Assembly: GCA_937139405.1 (NCBI GenBank)
Contig: CAKZPV010000017.1
Location: forward strand, 62,001-126,000
Direction: 5' to 3'
From: an uncultured Nitrospirota bacterium
GTDB taxonomy: Bacteria; Nitrospirota; Nitrospiria; Nitrospirales; UBA8639
Length of the DNA: 64,000 nt
Below, piece by piece: positions 8,220 to 17,884 of the stretch. The notes beneath the pieces were generated by a model. The model did no database searches and was not told the DNA's origin. It worked only from the letters and a program-made list of their open reading frames with translations. The translations under genes were made by a program, and so were the position numbers. Numbering within the stretch: position 1 is the stretch's first letter; the number at the start of each line of letters is the position of its first letter.

Positions 8220-9188
8220 ATGACCGATTCAGAGTCAACCAAAAGTGAAGCTCGAGGTCGAACTGCAACCAGTCCCGGTGAAATTCCTTCATCTGGTTGG
8301 CGAGATATTGCTTGGAGAGTCAAAGACGAATTGACCAACGACAATGCCTCGATAGTGGCAGCCGGTGTGGCTTTTTACATCGTTCTTGCGCTTTTCCCTG
8401 CGCTAGCGGCTATCGTTTCGTTGTACGGATTAATGATGGATCCTCAGGATATTGAGCGACATATGTCGTTGGTGAGTTCCCTATTGCCGCAAGAAGCTCG
8501 CGTTATTATCGAAGAGCAATTGAGGTCCGTCACGAAGAATGCAGGGTCGGCTCTAGGTCTCGGAGTGATAAGTGGCATTCTTCTCTCGCTCTGGAGTGCA
8601 TCAAAAGGGATGACGGCACTGATTGCCTCACTCAATATTGCATATGATGAAGAGGAAACCCGAAGTTTCATAACGCTGACGGGGTTGGCATTGTTATTAA
8701 CGATCGGACTTATTCTCTTCATCATTATCGCACTGGGGTTCATCACGATCCTTCCCCTCATCATCGAAACTCTTGGGTTTGGTCAAATTAGCCAAACTTT
8801 CCTCTCGCTAGCACGTTGGCCTCTTATGGGAATGGTAGTGGTGGCCGGGCTGGCTGTGTTGTTTCGATATGCCCCGTGCCGAGAAGAACCGCAGTGGCAG
8901 TGGGTTTCGTGGGGAGCTGGCATCGCGACAACTTTGTGGATCATTGGATCGATCCTTTTCTCTCTCTATGTGGAAAATTTTGGAAAATATAATGAAACAT
9001 ACGGATCGCTTGGATCAGCCGTCATTTTATTTATGTGGTTTTTCGTCACAGCCTATATCATCGTGTTTGGGGCGGAAGTCAATGCGGAAATGGAACGGCA
9101 AACGAAAAAAGATACAACGACTGGATCGCCAGAACCTCTAGGTGAACGAGGGGCCTATGTGGCAGATACGGTGGGAAAGGTCCCATAA
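8220..9188 (+). CDS. YihY/virulence factor BrkB family membrane protein
   Basis: A 322-residue protein with a polar N-terminus, the family block GVAFYIVLALFPALAAIVSLYG (first helix about 43-70), and about six membrane segments ending in the conserved YGSLGSAVILFMWFFVTAYI and GAEVNAEMER. YihY proteins were once called RNase BN; the actual function is unknown, possibly transport or envelope-related. A paralogue with the same architecture lies at 33478-34344. A 14-base near-palindrome CAGGAC-CC-GTCCTG follows the upstream gene. Confidence 0.9.
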   Translation: MTDSESTKSEARGRTATSPGEIPSSGWRDIAWRVKDELTNDNASIVAAGVAFYIVLALFPALAAIVSLYGLMMDPQDIERHMSLVSSLLPQEARVIIEEQLRSVTKNAGSALGLGVISGILLSLWSASKGMTALIASLNIAYDEEETRSFITLTGLALLLTIGLILFIIIALGFITILPLIIETLGFGQISQTFLSLARWPLMGMVVVAGLAVLFRYAPCREEPQWQWVSWGAGIATTLWIIGSILFSLYVENFGKYNETYGSLGSAVILFMWFFVTAYIIVFGAEVNAEMERQTKKDTTTGSPEPLGERGAYVADTVGKVP

Positions 9189-9264
9189 CTTGGGACACTT
9201 CTTGAGGTCAACAGCAATGGCCTCTGCAGTGTAATTTCTCATGCTCTCTCTAATTCAATGACTC

Positions 9265-9627
9265 TTATTTGATTTGAATATTATTAATGACAGACTGTAC
9301 TCCAGTCACGTGGTTGGCGGCTTCTGCTGCAAGCTGTTGTTGCGAAGCCTCTTCTACAAATCCTCCTAAGGTCACCACGCCGTTATTGACCTTGACGTCT
9401 ATCGGTGCGGAGTTCAGGTCGGCTTCTTGCGCAAGTGCGACTTTGACCTGAGCAGCTATCCACTCGTTTTCATCTGAGACCTCAGAATCTTGACCGAGAT
9501 GACTCCAACACCCGACTGTCGTGAGCGTGATAACGAGAAAGAGTAAACATGAAATTTCACGCCCTGAGAAGACGTCGGATTGTGCTACTGGGATACGGCC
9601 GAAGCAAAAACGGTCTGTCGTTTTCAT
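9265..9627 (-). CDS. Single-BON-domain lipoprotein
   Basis: A 120-residue protein. The N-terminal hydrophobic stretch ends in TVGC, a lipobox-like site near residue 40, and one BON domain (about 52-119) shows the hallmark VNNGVVTLGGFV and a closing VQSVINNIQI. BON domains bind membranes and occur in OsmY-like osmotic-shock proteins. The first 20 or so residues are polar, so an internal start closer to the hydrophobic segment is possible, but no internal Met is available there. Confidence 0.85.
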   Translation of the reverse strand: MKTTDRFCFGRIPVAQSDVFSGREISCLLFLVITLTTVGCWSHLGQDSEVSDENEWIAAQVKVALAQEADLNSAPIDVKVNNGVVTLGGFVEEASQQQLAAEAANHVTGVQSVINNIQIK

Positions 9628-9815
9628 TTTGCGTTCCTCGTGAGTTTCAGAAGCAGTGGAAAATGATGTGTATATTTTCAGACTCTTATAGATACCACTT
9701 TCATCTCCATTATCATTATAGATTTTTTTTTGAATCTTGTAATTTAGGTTTGGGACGTTCCATCTCTGCCTAAGCCGCCATCATCTCATATTTGACGTAT
9801 TGAGGACGACTGTCC

Positions 9816-12800
9816 ATGAGAAAACACACGAGTCATTCTTCCGGCGTGAACATGATTCTTGTCACGGGTGGAATCCTTTTTCTCGTAATAGTCCTTGTGA
9901 GTGCCATAGGTATCTCAATGCTGAATCCTCAGTCGGTCGCGAATATTGCCGAATCAAAATTGACTGAGTTGATTGGGCAGAAAGTGACGATCGACTCGAT
10001 TGATATCAATCTTGGGACAATCACACTCGTGCGAGTTGAGAATGTTTCTGTGGCGAATCCACCTTGGGCTTCAGATCCTTCTCTGGCTTCTGTGGATATT
10101 TTAGAAATTGGCATTGATATGTTTGGATTACTTGGTGGCGATCTGGTTCTCACCGAAGTGCAGATGGTCGAACCCGTGGTTCACCTAGAACGGTCCGCGC
10201 AATACGGAGCCAATTGGATCACAAAGGAAGGCGACCGTTCTGGAAATGCTGACCAAGCTCCCGTCAGTCAAAGCAAAGATGGTGGAGTGCCCAACCTGCC
10301 TCGTATTGAATCGCTCTCAGTAGATAATGGCCTCCTAACCTATGTCGATCCCAATGATAACACTTCGCTAGAACTCTCATTGAAATCCAACGATCGTCAA
10401 GCACTAACAGGCCAAGGGAGTATTGTCGCCGATGGTAGCGGGCACCTCCTGGGACAACCAATGAAGATCAATCTTTCAGCAGGTCCGCCACCAATGCCTG
10501 AAGAAAAAGAGACAAATGGCTACCCACTGAAATTACGTTTCAGCTCTACTGAGACCATGTTGCTCATTGAAGGAAAGGTTGATGCTCCAATCTCGCCTGA
10601 GACAGCGGACTTACAATTCAGTTTGGAAGGCCAAAACCTTTCCCGTTGGAATGAGGCATTGAACATGGAATTGCCAACGCTACCTACCTATCAATTGTCT
10701 GGTCAATTACAGCTAAACGAGGGAGTGTGGTCGCTAGATCCAATCAAGGCCACTGTTCTCAACAGCGATCTGACTGGAACTTTGTGGTTCACACCGAAAG
10801 TCAATCCACCTCTTGTTGAAGGTGTTCTCTCTTCCGAGCGACTGGACATCGCGCAGCTTCAAGGATTTATGCCTCAGCAACAAGACTCAGGGCCTGTTTC
10901 CTCGCAAGTTGCGAGACTCTTAAATCGCATTGCCAATACGTCGGTGCAAACCAACATCAGGTACCAAGCCGATCTGATACAAACCGATGAAACACCCATA
11001 TCAGATGTTGAGATCAGGATAAAGCTCGAAGATAACACCTTATCAATTGAGCCCCTATCCATCACGACATTCAAGGATCGGTTCAAACTCGAAGCACACA
11101 TTTCCGCAGACAATAAGCAGGAAAAAGATCGTATACATCTGATGTTTGAGACCGTTCAGTCATCTGGGATTGCCACGGGCCCTGAGATCGAACGCACTCC
11201 GAAACCAAAGACGGCCCTCCCAATATTTCCCGGCAACCTGACAGTGGAGTTGGGCCTGAATGTTACAAGAAATCATTCCTCAATCAATAAGAACAAGTCT
11301 GCCAAAGGTGATAGTGGAGATTCTGCAGATCGCATAAAATTGGAGTCGGCAGACATACAGAATTTTCATGTCCGCTATGTTGATCCCTCTTCAAACACCC
11401 AAATGGTTGCGCGTCTGGATGAAGGTCTGTCAGAGAAGGATATAGTCATTGAAATAGCCGGTCAGTATCACAACCAAACAATAGAGTCATCCTTAACCGT
11501 ACCCGGAATCCAATCTTTTATGAAATCGAGTACTAATGAATCACCCCAACCACTCGCTCTTGACCTTAAGCTGGCTGACGTAACCGCCACAGTGACTGGG
11601 ACCGTGGTTCCCACCTGGCCGCCGACTGAAATGGAACTGCGTTTCCTTGCAGAAAGTGATACGCCTGCAACTACTGCAGCCCTGTTCGGAGTCGAACTCC
11701 CCAAGCTAGGTAAACTTGACATGAGTGGCTCATTATCCAAAAGAAACCATATTTGGAAAATGAAAAATTTTAAAAGCCACGTTGGTACAAGCAATGTGTA
11801 TGGAACAGCTATGATCGATACCACTAATGAGTTAGGCTTTCAGGCCGTGCTGAAATCGAACATATTGGATATAGCTACGATGATTTCCAGAATACGCAAT
11901 GATCACAATTCCACTGAATCAAGGACGTCCAACGATCAATCAGCAGAGTCGGATTCTTCATCTAAAGCATTGACAGGAGAACTTTCTATTCCACCATGGT
12001 TGTCAGACCTGAATGGCAAAGTCAGCGTAGATGTTCAACGATTGATGTTGCCAGGAGCAAACCTGAAAGACGTTTCAGTTAAAGCATCAATAGCCGAGGG
12101 ACAGCTTCACATCGCGCCACTGTTCATGACATTAGGAGGAGGAACAATCAAGACCAGAGTAAACTTGAACCTCAATGCCCCAGGTATGACAGGAGATCTG
12201 CGTACAGAAATTCAGCGCGTTGATCTTGACGAAGCGCTCACCGCTTTTGGCAATGAAACCTCTGAACTTGGGACAGTTAGTGGTCGTCTCGCCCTGAAGC
12301 TTCCGAACATCACTCAACAAAACAAAAAAACTACCAACGCCGACGCTCTGCTTAAGCGATTACGCATAGAGAAAGTAAGCCTGCAGTATAACGATCCCGA
12401 TCTACAAGCTAAGAGCAATTTACACATCATAGCCGATAGTTTCGAATCAGAAATTCGCATGAAAGGAAAAGTCGAGTACCAGAGTATACCGGTGGATGTC
12501 TCACTCACAACAGGGTCGTTACGTCAGGGCATTGAGAATTATCGCTCAATGCCTGTAGACGCCACATTGCAAATTCGAGAAACCACGGTTGGCATCAACG
12601 GTCAAGTTGGTGGCTTCTTTCCGCTCGAGACCCTCACCACTTCCTTAAGATTGGCAGGTCCCGATTTGTTCCGTTTTGGAGAAGCGATCAATATTCCTTT
12701 ACCACACTTACCTCCCTACGATTTACATGCTCAGTTGCAAAGAAAGCAACTTGATGATGTTCAGGAAATCTTTATCTTTACTAATCTCGATGGGACGATA

Positions 12801-13841
12801 GGAGACAGTGATGTAGCTGGCAAGTTACGTGTGACGACCGGCGGCGAACGGCCAATGATATTCTTACGTTTGCAGTCTCGCAGGCTTGATTTAGACGATC
12901 TCGCTGGCTTGACTGGCGCGCCACCGGATCCAGAGGAGACCGCGTCGGCCAAACAACAAGCTCAAGCTGAGAATTTCGAAGATCGTGATAAGCTGTTGCC
13001 GGCCAAGCCCGTAGATTTCACTCAGCTCCAAAAGGTGGACGCGGATGTAGAGTACCGTGGTAAGCGAGTTCAAGCACCAGACCTTCCCCTTGATGATTTT
13101 CTGCTGAAAATGAACCTTCAAGACGGACACCTCCAGATGAACCAGTTGGACTTTGGCGTAGGTAATGGCACTATGGCGATGAAATTAATCGTGAATGCGC
13201 GTAATGTACCTGTAGAGGCAAAGCTGAAAACGGACTTCGATCAGGTGAACTTAAGCAAGGCATTAGCTTCTTTCGAAGTGGCCGATGATTCTTTTGGCAT
13301 GATCGGAGGACAGGGCACCCTCTGGATGAAAGGAGAATCGTTAGCAGAGTGGTTTGGGTCGGCAGACGGAGGGCTCTATTTAACGATGACCGGAGGAAAA
13401 ATTGATGCACTGTTAGTTGAGCTGGCAGGATTGGATTTTGCTGAGTCAGCAACCACATTCCTTGGCACGAATACTGGTGTTCCCATTGATTGTGCCTACA
13501 CTGATCTCCAGGCCCGAAGCGGTATTGTCACAGTCAAACCATTTATATTTGACACGAAGGACACAAAATTCGAAGGCCATGGAAAGATCGATCTCCGCCA
13601 AGAACAGTTGGATCTCACGGTCAATCCTTATCCGAAAGATTTCACCTTGTTAAGCTCTCGTGGCCCATTGTATGTAACCGGTACCTTCAAAGACCCAAGC
13701 TTTAGCGTGGACCCCAGCTTTCCCTTTCCAGAATTCGGAACCGAAGACGACAGTGCGCGTTGCATCGGTATGATCGAGGACCTAAGAAAAGCGCGCAAGA
13801 GTGATATGGATAAACGAAAGATCAACTTTGCTCCAAGCTGA
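9816..13841 (+). CDS. AsmA family protein, large
   Basis: A 1341-residue protein with an N-terminal signal-anchor (about 12-35), then SMLNPQSVANIAESKLTELI and KVTIDSIDINLG, typical of the AsmA start, and repeated beta-rich segments to a C-terminal AsmA-like region with GTLWMKGES, GGKIDALLVELAGLD and GHGKIDLRQEQLDL. AsmA-like proteins are inner-membrane anchored and bridge the periplasm; recent work implicates them in moving phospholipids to the outer membrane. Segments rich in Ser, Asn and Lys (about 490-510 and 690-715) look like linkers. It is monocistronic and supports a Gram-negative envelope. Confidence 0.9.
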   Translation: MRKHTSHSSGVNMILVTGGILFLVIVLVSAIGISMLNPQSVANIAESKLTELIGQKVTIDSIDINLGTITLVRVENVSVANPPWASDPSLASVDILEIGIDMFGLLGGDLVLTEVQMVEPVVHLERSAQYGANWITKEGDRSGNADQAPVSQSKDGGVPNLPRIESLSVDNGLLTYVDPNDNTSLELSLKSNDRQALTGQGSIVADGSGHLLGQPMKINLSAGPPPMPEEKETNGYPLKLRFSSTETMLLIEGKVDAPISPETADLQFSLEGQNLSRWNEALNMELPTLPTYQLSGQLQLNEGVWSLDPIKATVLNSDLTGTLWFTPKVNPPLVEGVLSSERLDIAQLQGFMPQQQDSGPVSSQVARLLNRIANTSVQTNIRYQADLIQTDETPISDVEIRIKLEDNTLSIEPLSITTFKDRFKLEAHISADNKQEKDRIHLMFETVQSSGIATGPEIERTPKPKTALPIFPGNLTVELGLNVTRNHSSINKNKSAKGDSGDSADRIKLESADIQNFHVRYVDPSSNTQMVARLDEGLSEKDIVIEIAGQYHNQTIESSLTVPGIQSFMKSSTNESPQPLALDLKLADVTATVTGTVVPTWPPTEMELRFLAESDTPATTAALFGVELPKLGKLDMSGSLSKRNHIWKMKNFKSHVGTSNVYGTAMIDTTNELGFQAVLKSNILDIATMISRIRNDHNSTESRTSNDQSAESDSSSKALTGELSIPPWLSDLNGKVSVDVQRLMLPGANLKDVSVKASIAEGQLHIAPLFMTLGGGTIKTRVNLNLNAPGMTGDLRTEIQRVDLDEALTAFGNETSELGTVSGRLALKLPNITQQNKKTTNADALLKRLRIEKVSLQYNDPDLQAKSNLHIIADSFESEIRMKGKVEYQSIPVDVSLTTGSLRQGIENYRSMPVDATLQIRETTVGINGQVGGFFPLETLTTSLRLAGPDLFRFGEAINIPLPHLPPYDLHAQLQRKQLDDVQEIFIFTNLDGTIGDSDVAGKLRVTTGGERPMIFLRLQSRRLDLDDLAGLTGAPPDPEETASAKQQAQAENFEDRDKLLPAKPVDFTQLQKVDADVEYRGKRVQAPDLPLDDFLLKMNLQDGHLQMNQLDFGVGNGTMAMKLIVNARNVPVEAKLKTDFDQVNLSKALASFEVADDSFGMIGGQGTLWMKGESLAEWFGSADGGLYLTMTGGKIDALLVELAGLDFAESATTFLGTNTGVPIDCAYTDLQARSGIVTVKPFIFDTKDTKFEGHGKIDLRQEQLDLTVNPYPKDFTLLSSRGPLYVTGTFKDPSFSVDPSFPFPEFGTEDDSARCIGMIEDLRKARKSDMDKRKINFAPS

Positions 13842-14231
13842 CATCTCATTAGTAGTATTCCTCCCATGCAGATGATCAAACGTTTGCATGACGGTGGAGT
13901 TCAGTGATGAATCAAAGATTATGGGTTCGTCCCCGAAGGGAGAAGGCAACACATGCTCTTGGTAAAGATTAGTGGGGACTAGATAGGATTCTCTTGGTTT
14001 ATCACACGAGGGAAAGCATGACATGAATGTCTTCAAGAATGCAGAATACAAGAGGCAAAAACGGAAAAAGGTCTGATCCGAAGGAGTCAAGCAAATGGAG
14101 CCGATTCAATCGCATATGCTGAGAATGGAAATGGGGTCAATCGGAAGTCTGAGGAAGGCAACTGAGTTGGAACTGTATTGAAAATTTCGCGTCCAATGCG
14201 AGGATCAAATAACCTACTGAGTTTCCGAAAA

Positions 14232-14250
14232 GGTCACATTGTATGTGACC
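14232..14250. repeat. Perfect short inverted repeat
   Basis: Eight-base arms GGTCACAT and ATGTGACC around TGT. There is no T tract, so it is not a classic terminator. The half-sites resemble an inverted CRP-type TGTGA arrangement but in the opposite order. Confidence 0.45.
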
Positions 14251-14416
14251 AGGCCATATCGGTCGGATCACCTGCATCAATCGCAGGACTTGCTGCTATG
14301 CAATCCAGCAACCGGCTATGAGGAGTTCAGCGTCTCCTTCATAAACATCTCGTGTTGACGCGAGATGGATATGAATGTCAGTCTTGAAAATTCCACTATT
14401 TTTTCAGAAGTCAGTC

Positions 14417-14440
14417 TAAAAGTGGCAACCTCATAGGTTG
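14417..14440 (-). terminator. Possible terminator after catalase
   Basis: On the minus strand CAACCT-ATG-AGGTTG forms a 6-base stem with a 3-base loop followed by CCACTTTTAG, about 65 bases past the catalase stop. The stem is short and the T run weak. Confidence 0.35.
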
Positions 14441-14502
14441 TCGTTGTTGAATCGTGCTCTACCTACCTGCTTAGAGAATTTTTGAATCTGAGGCAGGGTT
14501 GC

Positions 14503-15987
14503 TTATGATTCCCACGCTTTGAGTGCATCCTCAATTTTCACCTCTATTGATTTTGCAACTTGCTTTCCGAAATCTTTGTCAATTTTGTAGAAATGGTACA
14601 CCTGTCGGCACTGAATGTCCTTAGGCACGCCGTCCATGCTGGTCGCGAGATTTTGAATAAGATTCTCGCGACCCTTATCATCTAGAGTATTTTGGTAGAA
14701 CATTCTCGGTTGTCCATAAAAGTCAGTGTCGTCGCATGAATAACTATTATAACGACTGGCATCACCCTCGATTTTTAATGGTGGTTCATCATAGACTGGG
14801 TCTTCCATCGGGCCATCAAAGGTATTAGGTTCATAATTCACATCATCGCCATGATTGCCATCCACTCTCATTGACCCATCCCGATGGTAGGTCCGAGCCT
14901 TTGCATGTTTTGCTTGGTTAACTGGGATTTGATCGTAATTTACTCCAAGTCGATACCGATGCGCATCGCCGTAGGACAAGACTCGATTTTGCAACACTTT
15001 ATCTGGTGAGAAGCTAATGCCTGGAATCCTGTTATTTGGCTCAAAGGCTGCTTGCTCGACTTCGGCAAAATAATTTTCTGGATTACGGTTCAATTCCACA
15101 ATGCCAACTTCTTGTAACGGGTAATCTCCATGTGGCCAGACTTTCGTCAAATCAAATGGGTGCCATTGATAGTTTTCCGCCTCTAACTCAGGCATGATCT
15201 GGACTGACATCTTCCATTTGGGAAATTCTTTTTTTGTAATGGCTTGGCGTAAATCACGTGTGGAGTAATCTGGATCTTCTCCTGCGATACGTGTGGCTTC
15301 ATCGACAGTGAAGTTCTGTATGCCTTGCATTGTCTTGACGTGGAATTTCACCCAATATCTTTCGCCATCTTGATTGATCAAACTATACGTATGACTTCCA
15401 TAGCCATTCATAAAACGAGCTGATTTCGGGATTCCTCGCTCACTAAAAAGAAATAGAACCTGATGGAGAGCCTCAGGACTGAGCGACCAGTAATCCCATT
15501 TCATCCAATTTGGTTTCAAATGTGACCCTGGTTCTCTTTTTTGTGTATGAATAAAGTCTGAAAATTTGAGCGGATCTCGAATAAAAAAGATGGGGGTGTT
15601 ATTCCCAACTAGATCCCAGTTCCCCTCTTCGGTATAAAATTTCATCGCAAAGCCTCGAGGATCGCGCACGGAGTCAGCTGACCCTGATTCACCGCCAACT
15701 GTAGAAAATCGAAAAAAACACTCCGTCTGTTTCCCAACCTCTGAAAAGATTTTCGCCTTGGTAAATTGTGACATGTTTTGTGTGGCCGTAAATGTGCCAT
15801 AGGCTCCATAGCCTTTCGCATGGACGACCCGCTCTGGGATTCGCTCTCGATTAAAATGAGCCATTTTTTCAATCAAATGGACATCTTGCATGAGTACCGG
15901 GCCACGGGGGCCTGCGGTCATGGAATGTTGGTTGTTAGCGATTGGACATCCCGCTTTTGAAGTCAAAGTCTTATACGGTTTCATCAC
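14503..15987 (-). CDS. katA: Monofunctional heme catalase
   Basis: A 494-residue small-subunit catalase that converts hydrogen peroxide to water and oxygen. The catalytic His is at about 56 in RIPERVVHAKGYGAYG, the distal Asn is in DLVGNNTPIFFIRDP, and the proximal heme Tyr is in RVLSYGDAHRYRLG. Its length and start (LTSKAGCPIANNQHSMTAG) match clade-3 KatA-type enzymes. There is no signal peptide, so it is cytoplasmic. It stands alone between AsmA and a PRC-barrel gene and fits the oxidative-defence theme with superoxide dismutase and the peroxiredoxin. The specific letter of the symbol is by similarity of type. Confidence 0.96.
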   Translation of the reverse strand: MMKPYKTLTSKAGCPIANNQHSMTAGPRGPVLMQDVHLIEKMAHFNRERIPERVVHAKGYGAYGTFTATQNMSQFTKAKIFSEVGKQTECFFRFSTVGGESGSADSVRDPRGFAMKFYTEEGNWDLVGNNTPIFFIRDPLKFSDFIHTQKREPGSHLKPNWMKWDYWSLSPEALHQVLFLFSERGIPKSARFMNGYGSHTYSLINQDGERYWVKFHVKTMQGIQNFTVDEATRIAGEDPDYSTRDLRQAITKKEFPKWKMSVQIMPELEAENYQWHPFDLTKVWPHGDYPLQEVGIVELNRNPENYFAEVEQAAFEPNNRIPGISFSPDKVLQNRVLSYGDAHRYRLGVNYDQIPVNQAKHAKARTYHRDGSMRVDGNHGDDVNYEPNTFDGPMEDPVYDEPPLKIEGDASRYNSYSCDDTDFYGQPRMFYQNTLDDKGRENLIQNLATSMDGVPKDIQCRQVYHFYKIDKDFGKQVAKSIEVKIEDALKAWES

Positions 15988-16050
15988 CCCTCCCCTACAT
16001 CTGTATTTAAAAAATCATGATAGAGATAGATACTTGGTCAAAAGCTTACC

Positions 16051-16821
16051 TCAGGACCAATATTTCGGGCGCCCATAATAATCATAGAGTCGAGCCTCAT
16101 ATTCGCGGTTGATCGGAAGCGAGGGATCAAATTCAGGACTGCTTTTAACACCTTCCTGTGTCAAATCGAGGTCGACATTTTGATCCGCCCAACTCACCTG
16201 CTTGATCCACTCAGGAGAAATGAGAACCTTTTTCCCCGGGAGCCAGTTGCCGGTGTCCACGATCAAGTATTGGAGCTTCCACGTTGTATCATCCATGACA
16301 AAATCTTCAACTTGGCCGATGCTTCCATCAAGGACCTGTATCGAATACCCACAGACTTCATTCACACTGCGAAGATGAGGGTCACCTGAAGGCACATGGA
16401 AAGCAGTGACTACATCTGCAGGTACGGCTTCAAGTGGTGGACATGCCCCGACTATAGCGAATTCGCTACCAGCAGCCGGCTGAATGAAGGATTGATCGTC
16501 CCAGTATTTTTGCCATGAAAAATAAGCACGAAGCTTTTCCTCTTGTTGAAGAGAAACTGGAGCATCGTCTTTAATATCAGGGCTTTGTTCTATTTGTTCA
16601 GCAGTGAGATGGATTGGAAAAACCTCTTGATGCCAGTCAGGCTGACCCAATGCTTCTGTACCAATCAGAACTTGTCTACCAGGTAGCCAATTACCCGTGT
16701 CAGCTACGAGGTACCGATTAACCCACATGTGATCATCAAAATAAAAATCTTTGACGGACCCAAGCTTTTTGTCAGTGGCCTTAAGCGTATAATTTAAAAC
16801 GGCCTTAATAGTTCGTAACAT
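16051..16821 (-). CDS. Tandem PRC-barrel protein
   Basis: A 256-residue protein made of two similar halves. The first has KLGSVKDFYFDDHMWVNRYL then ADTGNWLPGRQVLI (about 18-55); the second has IGQVEDFVMDDTTWKLQYL then VDTGNWLPGKKVLIS (about 165-205). PRC-barrels are small beta-barrels found in photosynthetic reaction-centre H subunits and RimM; stand-alone tandem forms are common in stress loci and probably bind protein partners. GGGAGGATTT precedes the ATG. It lies just upstream of catalase on the same strand, 63 bases away, so the two may be co-transcribed. Confidence 0.85.
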   Translation of the reverse strand: MLRTIKAVLNYTLKATDKKLGSVKDFYFDDHMWVNRYLVADTGNWLPGRQVLIGTEALGQPDWHQEVFPIHLTAEQIEQSPDIKDDAPVSLQQEEKLRAYFSWQKYWDDQSFIQPAAGSEFAIVGACPPLEAVPADVVTAFHVPSGDPHLRSVNEVCGYSIQVLDGSIGQVEDFVMDDTTWKLQYLIVDTGNWLPGKKVLISPEWIKQVSWADQNVDLDLTQEGVKSSPEFDPSLPINREYEARLYDYYGRPKYWS

Positions 16822-16916
16822 AAATCCTCCCTGATAAAGGCTTCAAGAGGTTGTGCAATCTTTGGTTACGTATTTAGACAGACAAGCGCTACAGACAGAT
16901 GAAACATAGTCTCAAC

Positions 16917-17357
16917 TTATGATCGTTTAGTATTTTTTGCCTTTTGGAATTCTAGCCCCATTTCCTCCGCTCGTAGTCGAGAAAAAATACCTTGCGCCTT
17001 TTGGAAAATTGCTCTTTCTTCTTGGTGGATATGGTGGTGAATTTCGTCATGTAAATGCATCAATCTGTTGAGCCAGGTAGAACTGTTCTTATCTTTGCTC
17101 TCAAGTTCTTCCAAGAGCTTTGCGACCTTGTCGTGCTCCTCGATCGCATGTTCAATTTTCTCTCCCGTTTCTTCGTTTTGTCTAAGCTGTGAGTAGAACA
17201 CGACTTCCTCCGCTTCGCTATGGGCTTCGAGAGCGGTTTTGAGTTTCTTAAAGATCTTATCTCGAGAATCCCCGTTCATATGTGGTGGTTGCTCAAGTTG
17301 ATTAAAAAGTTTCTTGGCTTCTTCATGATCATTCTTTAAGGCCTCATAAATGTCCAT
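16917..17357 (-). CDS. Hemerythrin HHE domain protein
   Basis: A four-helix iron-binding domain with the expected ligands: NDHEEAKKLF (His and Glu), EAHSEAEEVVFY, EEHDKVAKLLEEL and HDEIHHHIHQEERAIF. The family carries a di-iron site and is used in oxygen/NO sensing or iron handling. ATG at 17357 (MDIYEALKNDHE, 146 residues) was chosen because AGAGG lies upstream and homologues start here; a longer form from 17420 would add 21 residues. A variant of the TTTGTC motif at 17448-17456 lies 91 bases upstream of this start and only 28 before the longer one, which also favours the shorter form. Confidence 0.87.
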   Translation of the reverse strand: MDIYEALKNDHEEAKKLFNQLEQPPHMNGDSRDKIFKKLKTALEAHSEAEEVVFYSQLRQNEETGEKIEHAIEEHDKVAKLLEELESKDKNSSTWLNRLMHLHDEIHHHIHQEERAIFQKAQGIFSRLRAEEMGLEFQKAKNTKRS

Positions 17358-17447
17358 ATTAGCCTCTGTGAATAAATGCTGATGGTAGAGATTCAATGCC
17401 TCAATTTCTGAAGAAGACATTTCAGCATATTCAACTCAGTATGATGT

Positions 17448-17456
17448 ACGGACAAA
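17448..17456 (-). promoter_or_regulatory. TTTGTC-type motif ahead of hemerythrin gene
   Basis: A one-base variant (TTTGTCCGT) oriented to the minus-strand hemerythrin gene. It is followed by ACATCAT, similar to the ACATAAT after the copy at 20411. Confidence 0.4.
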
Positions 17457-17619
17457 TCATCGATTGAATTCTGAAGTATGTCCTATTCTCGGCTTCCCAG
17501 GTAGGAGTATTATTTTTATGATGGCTCAAATAGCGGGATCTCTTGATGGGGTAGCATCAGCCCATTCAAAGACGAAGCACAGGCCCGCAGTATCCTTGAA
17601 AGGCTGACAGTTTCAGCGC

Positions 17620-17772
17620 ATCATGATCCTCAAAAAGTACGCTGGTAACTTGCGTATATTCTCAGTTATCGAGACATTGAAGAAATGATGTCTGAACGCA
17701 GCTTCTCTGTAGATCACAGCATCAATCATCGTTGGGTGATACATTATTCACCACAAGTAAATGACGCCTTCG
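17620..17772 (+). pseudogene. IS6-family transposase remnant
   Basis: One frame reads KVRW-stop-LAYILSYRDIEEMM, then SERSFSVDHSINHRWVIHYSPQ. This is the N-terminal helix-turn-helix region of IS6/IS26-type transposases, whose usual form is L-S-Y-R-D-x-E-E-M-M-x-E-R-x-x-x-V-D-H-T-x-x-x-R-W-V. A TAA at 17646-17648 sits between W and L, and the frame ends soon after the YSP block, so the DDE catalytic part is gone. I see no flanking inverted repeats. It records a past insertion between the hemerythrin gene and its neighbour. Confidence 0.75.
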
Positions 17773-17884
17773 TTTTTTCTTTCAACCTTATTTGAAGAAG
17801 GGGAAAAAAATCTCTTCATATTGCGAAATTTTCATTCAAAAATTGTTGACTCCACGATTCGAACGAAGCTCATTCAATACATTA

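Larger units (their letters stand above)
13842..14502. other. Convergent intergenic region with hairpins
   Basis: It lies between AsmA (+) and catalase (-). It contains a perfect 8-base inverted repeat GGTCACAT/ATGTGACC (14232-14250, 3-base loop) and a small hairpin after the catalase gene. A + strand frame around 14190-14390 reads as protein-like with RDGYECQS near its end but is broken by stops; I cannot name it. Confidence 0.4.

Noticed and set aside
14232-14250. GGTCACAT/ATGTGACC as a CRP-type operator.
   Set aside because: Half-sites are in inverse order to the CRP consensus and it lies between convergent gene ends, not in a promoter.
14190-14390. A broken + strand frame ending LLHKHLVLTRDGYECQS, reminiscent of the start of an HNH nuclease.
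   Set aside because: Only a few residues resemble the family, the rest is not recognisable and a stop interrupts it.
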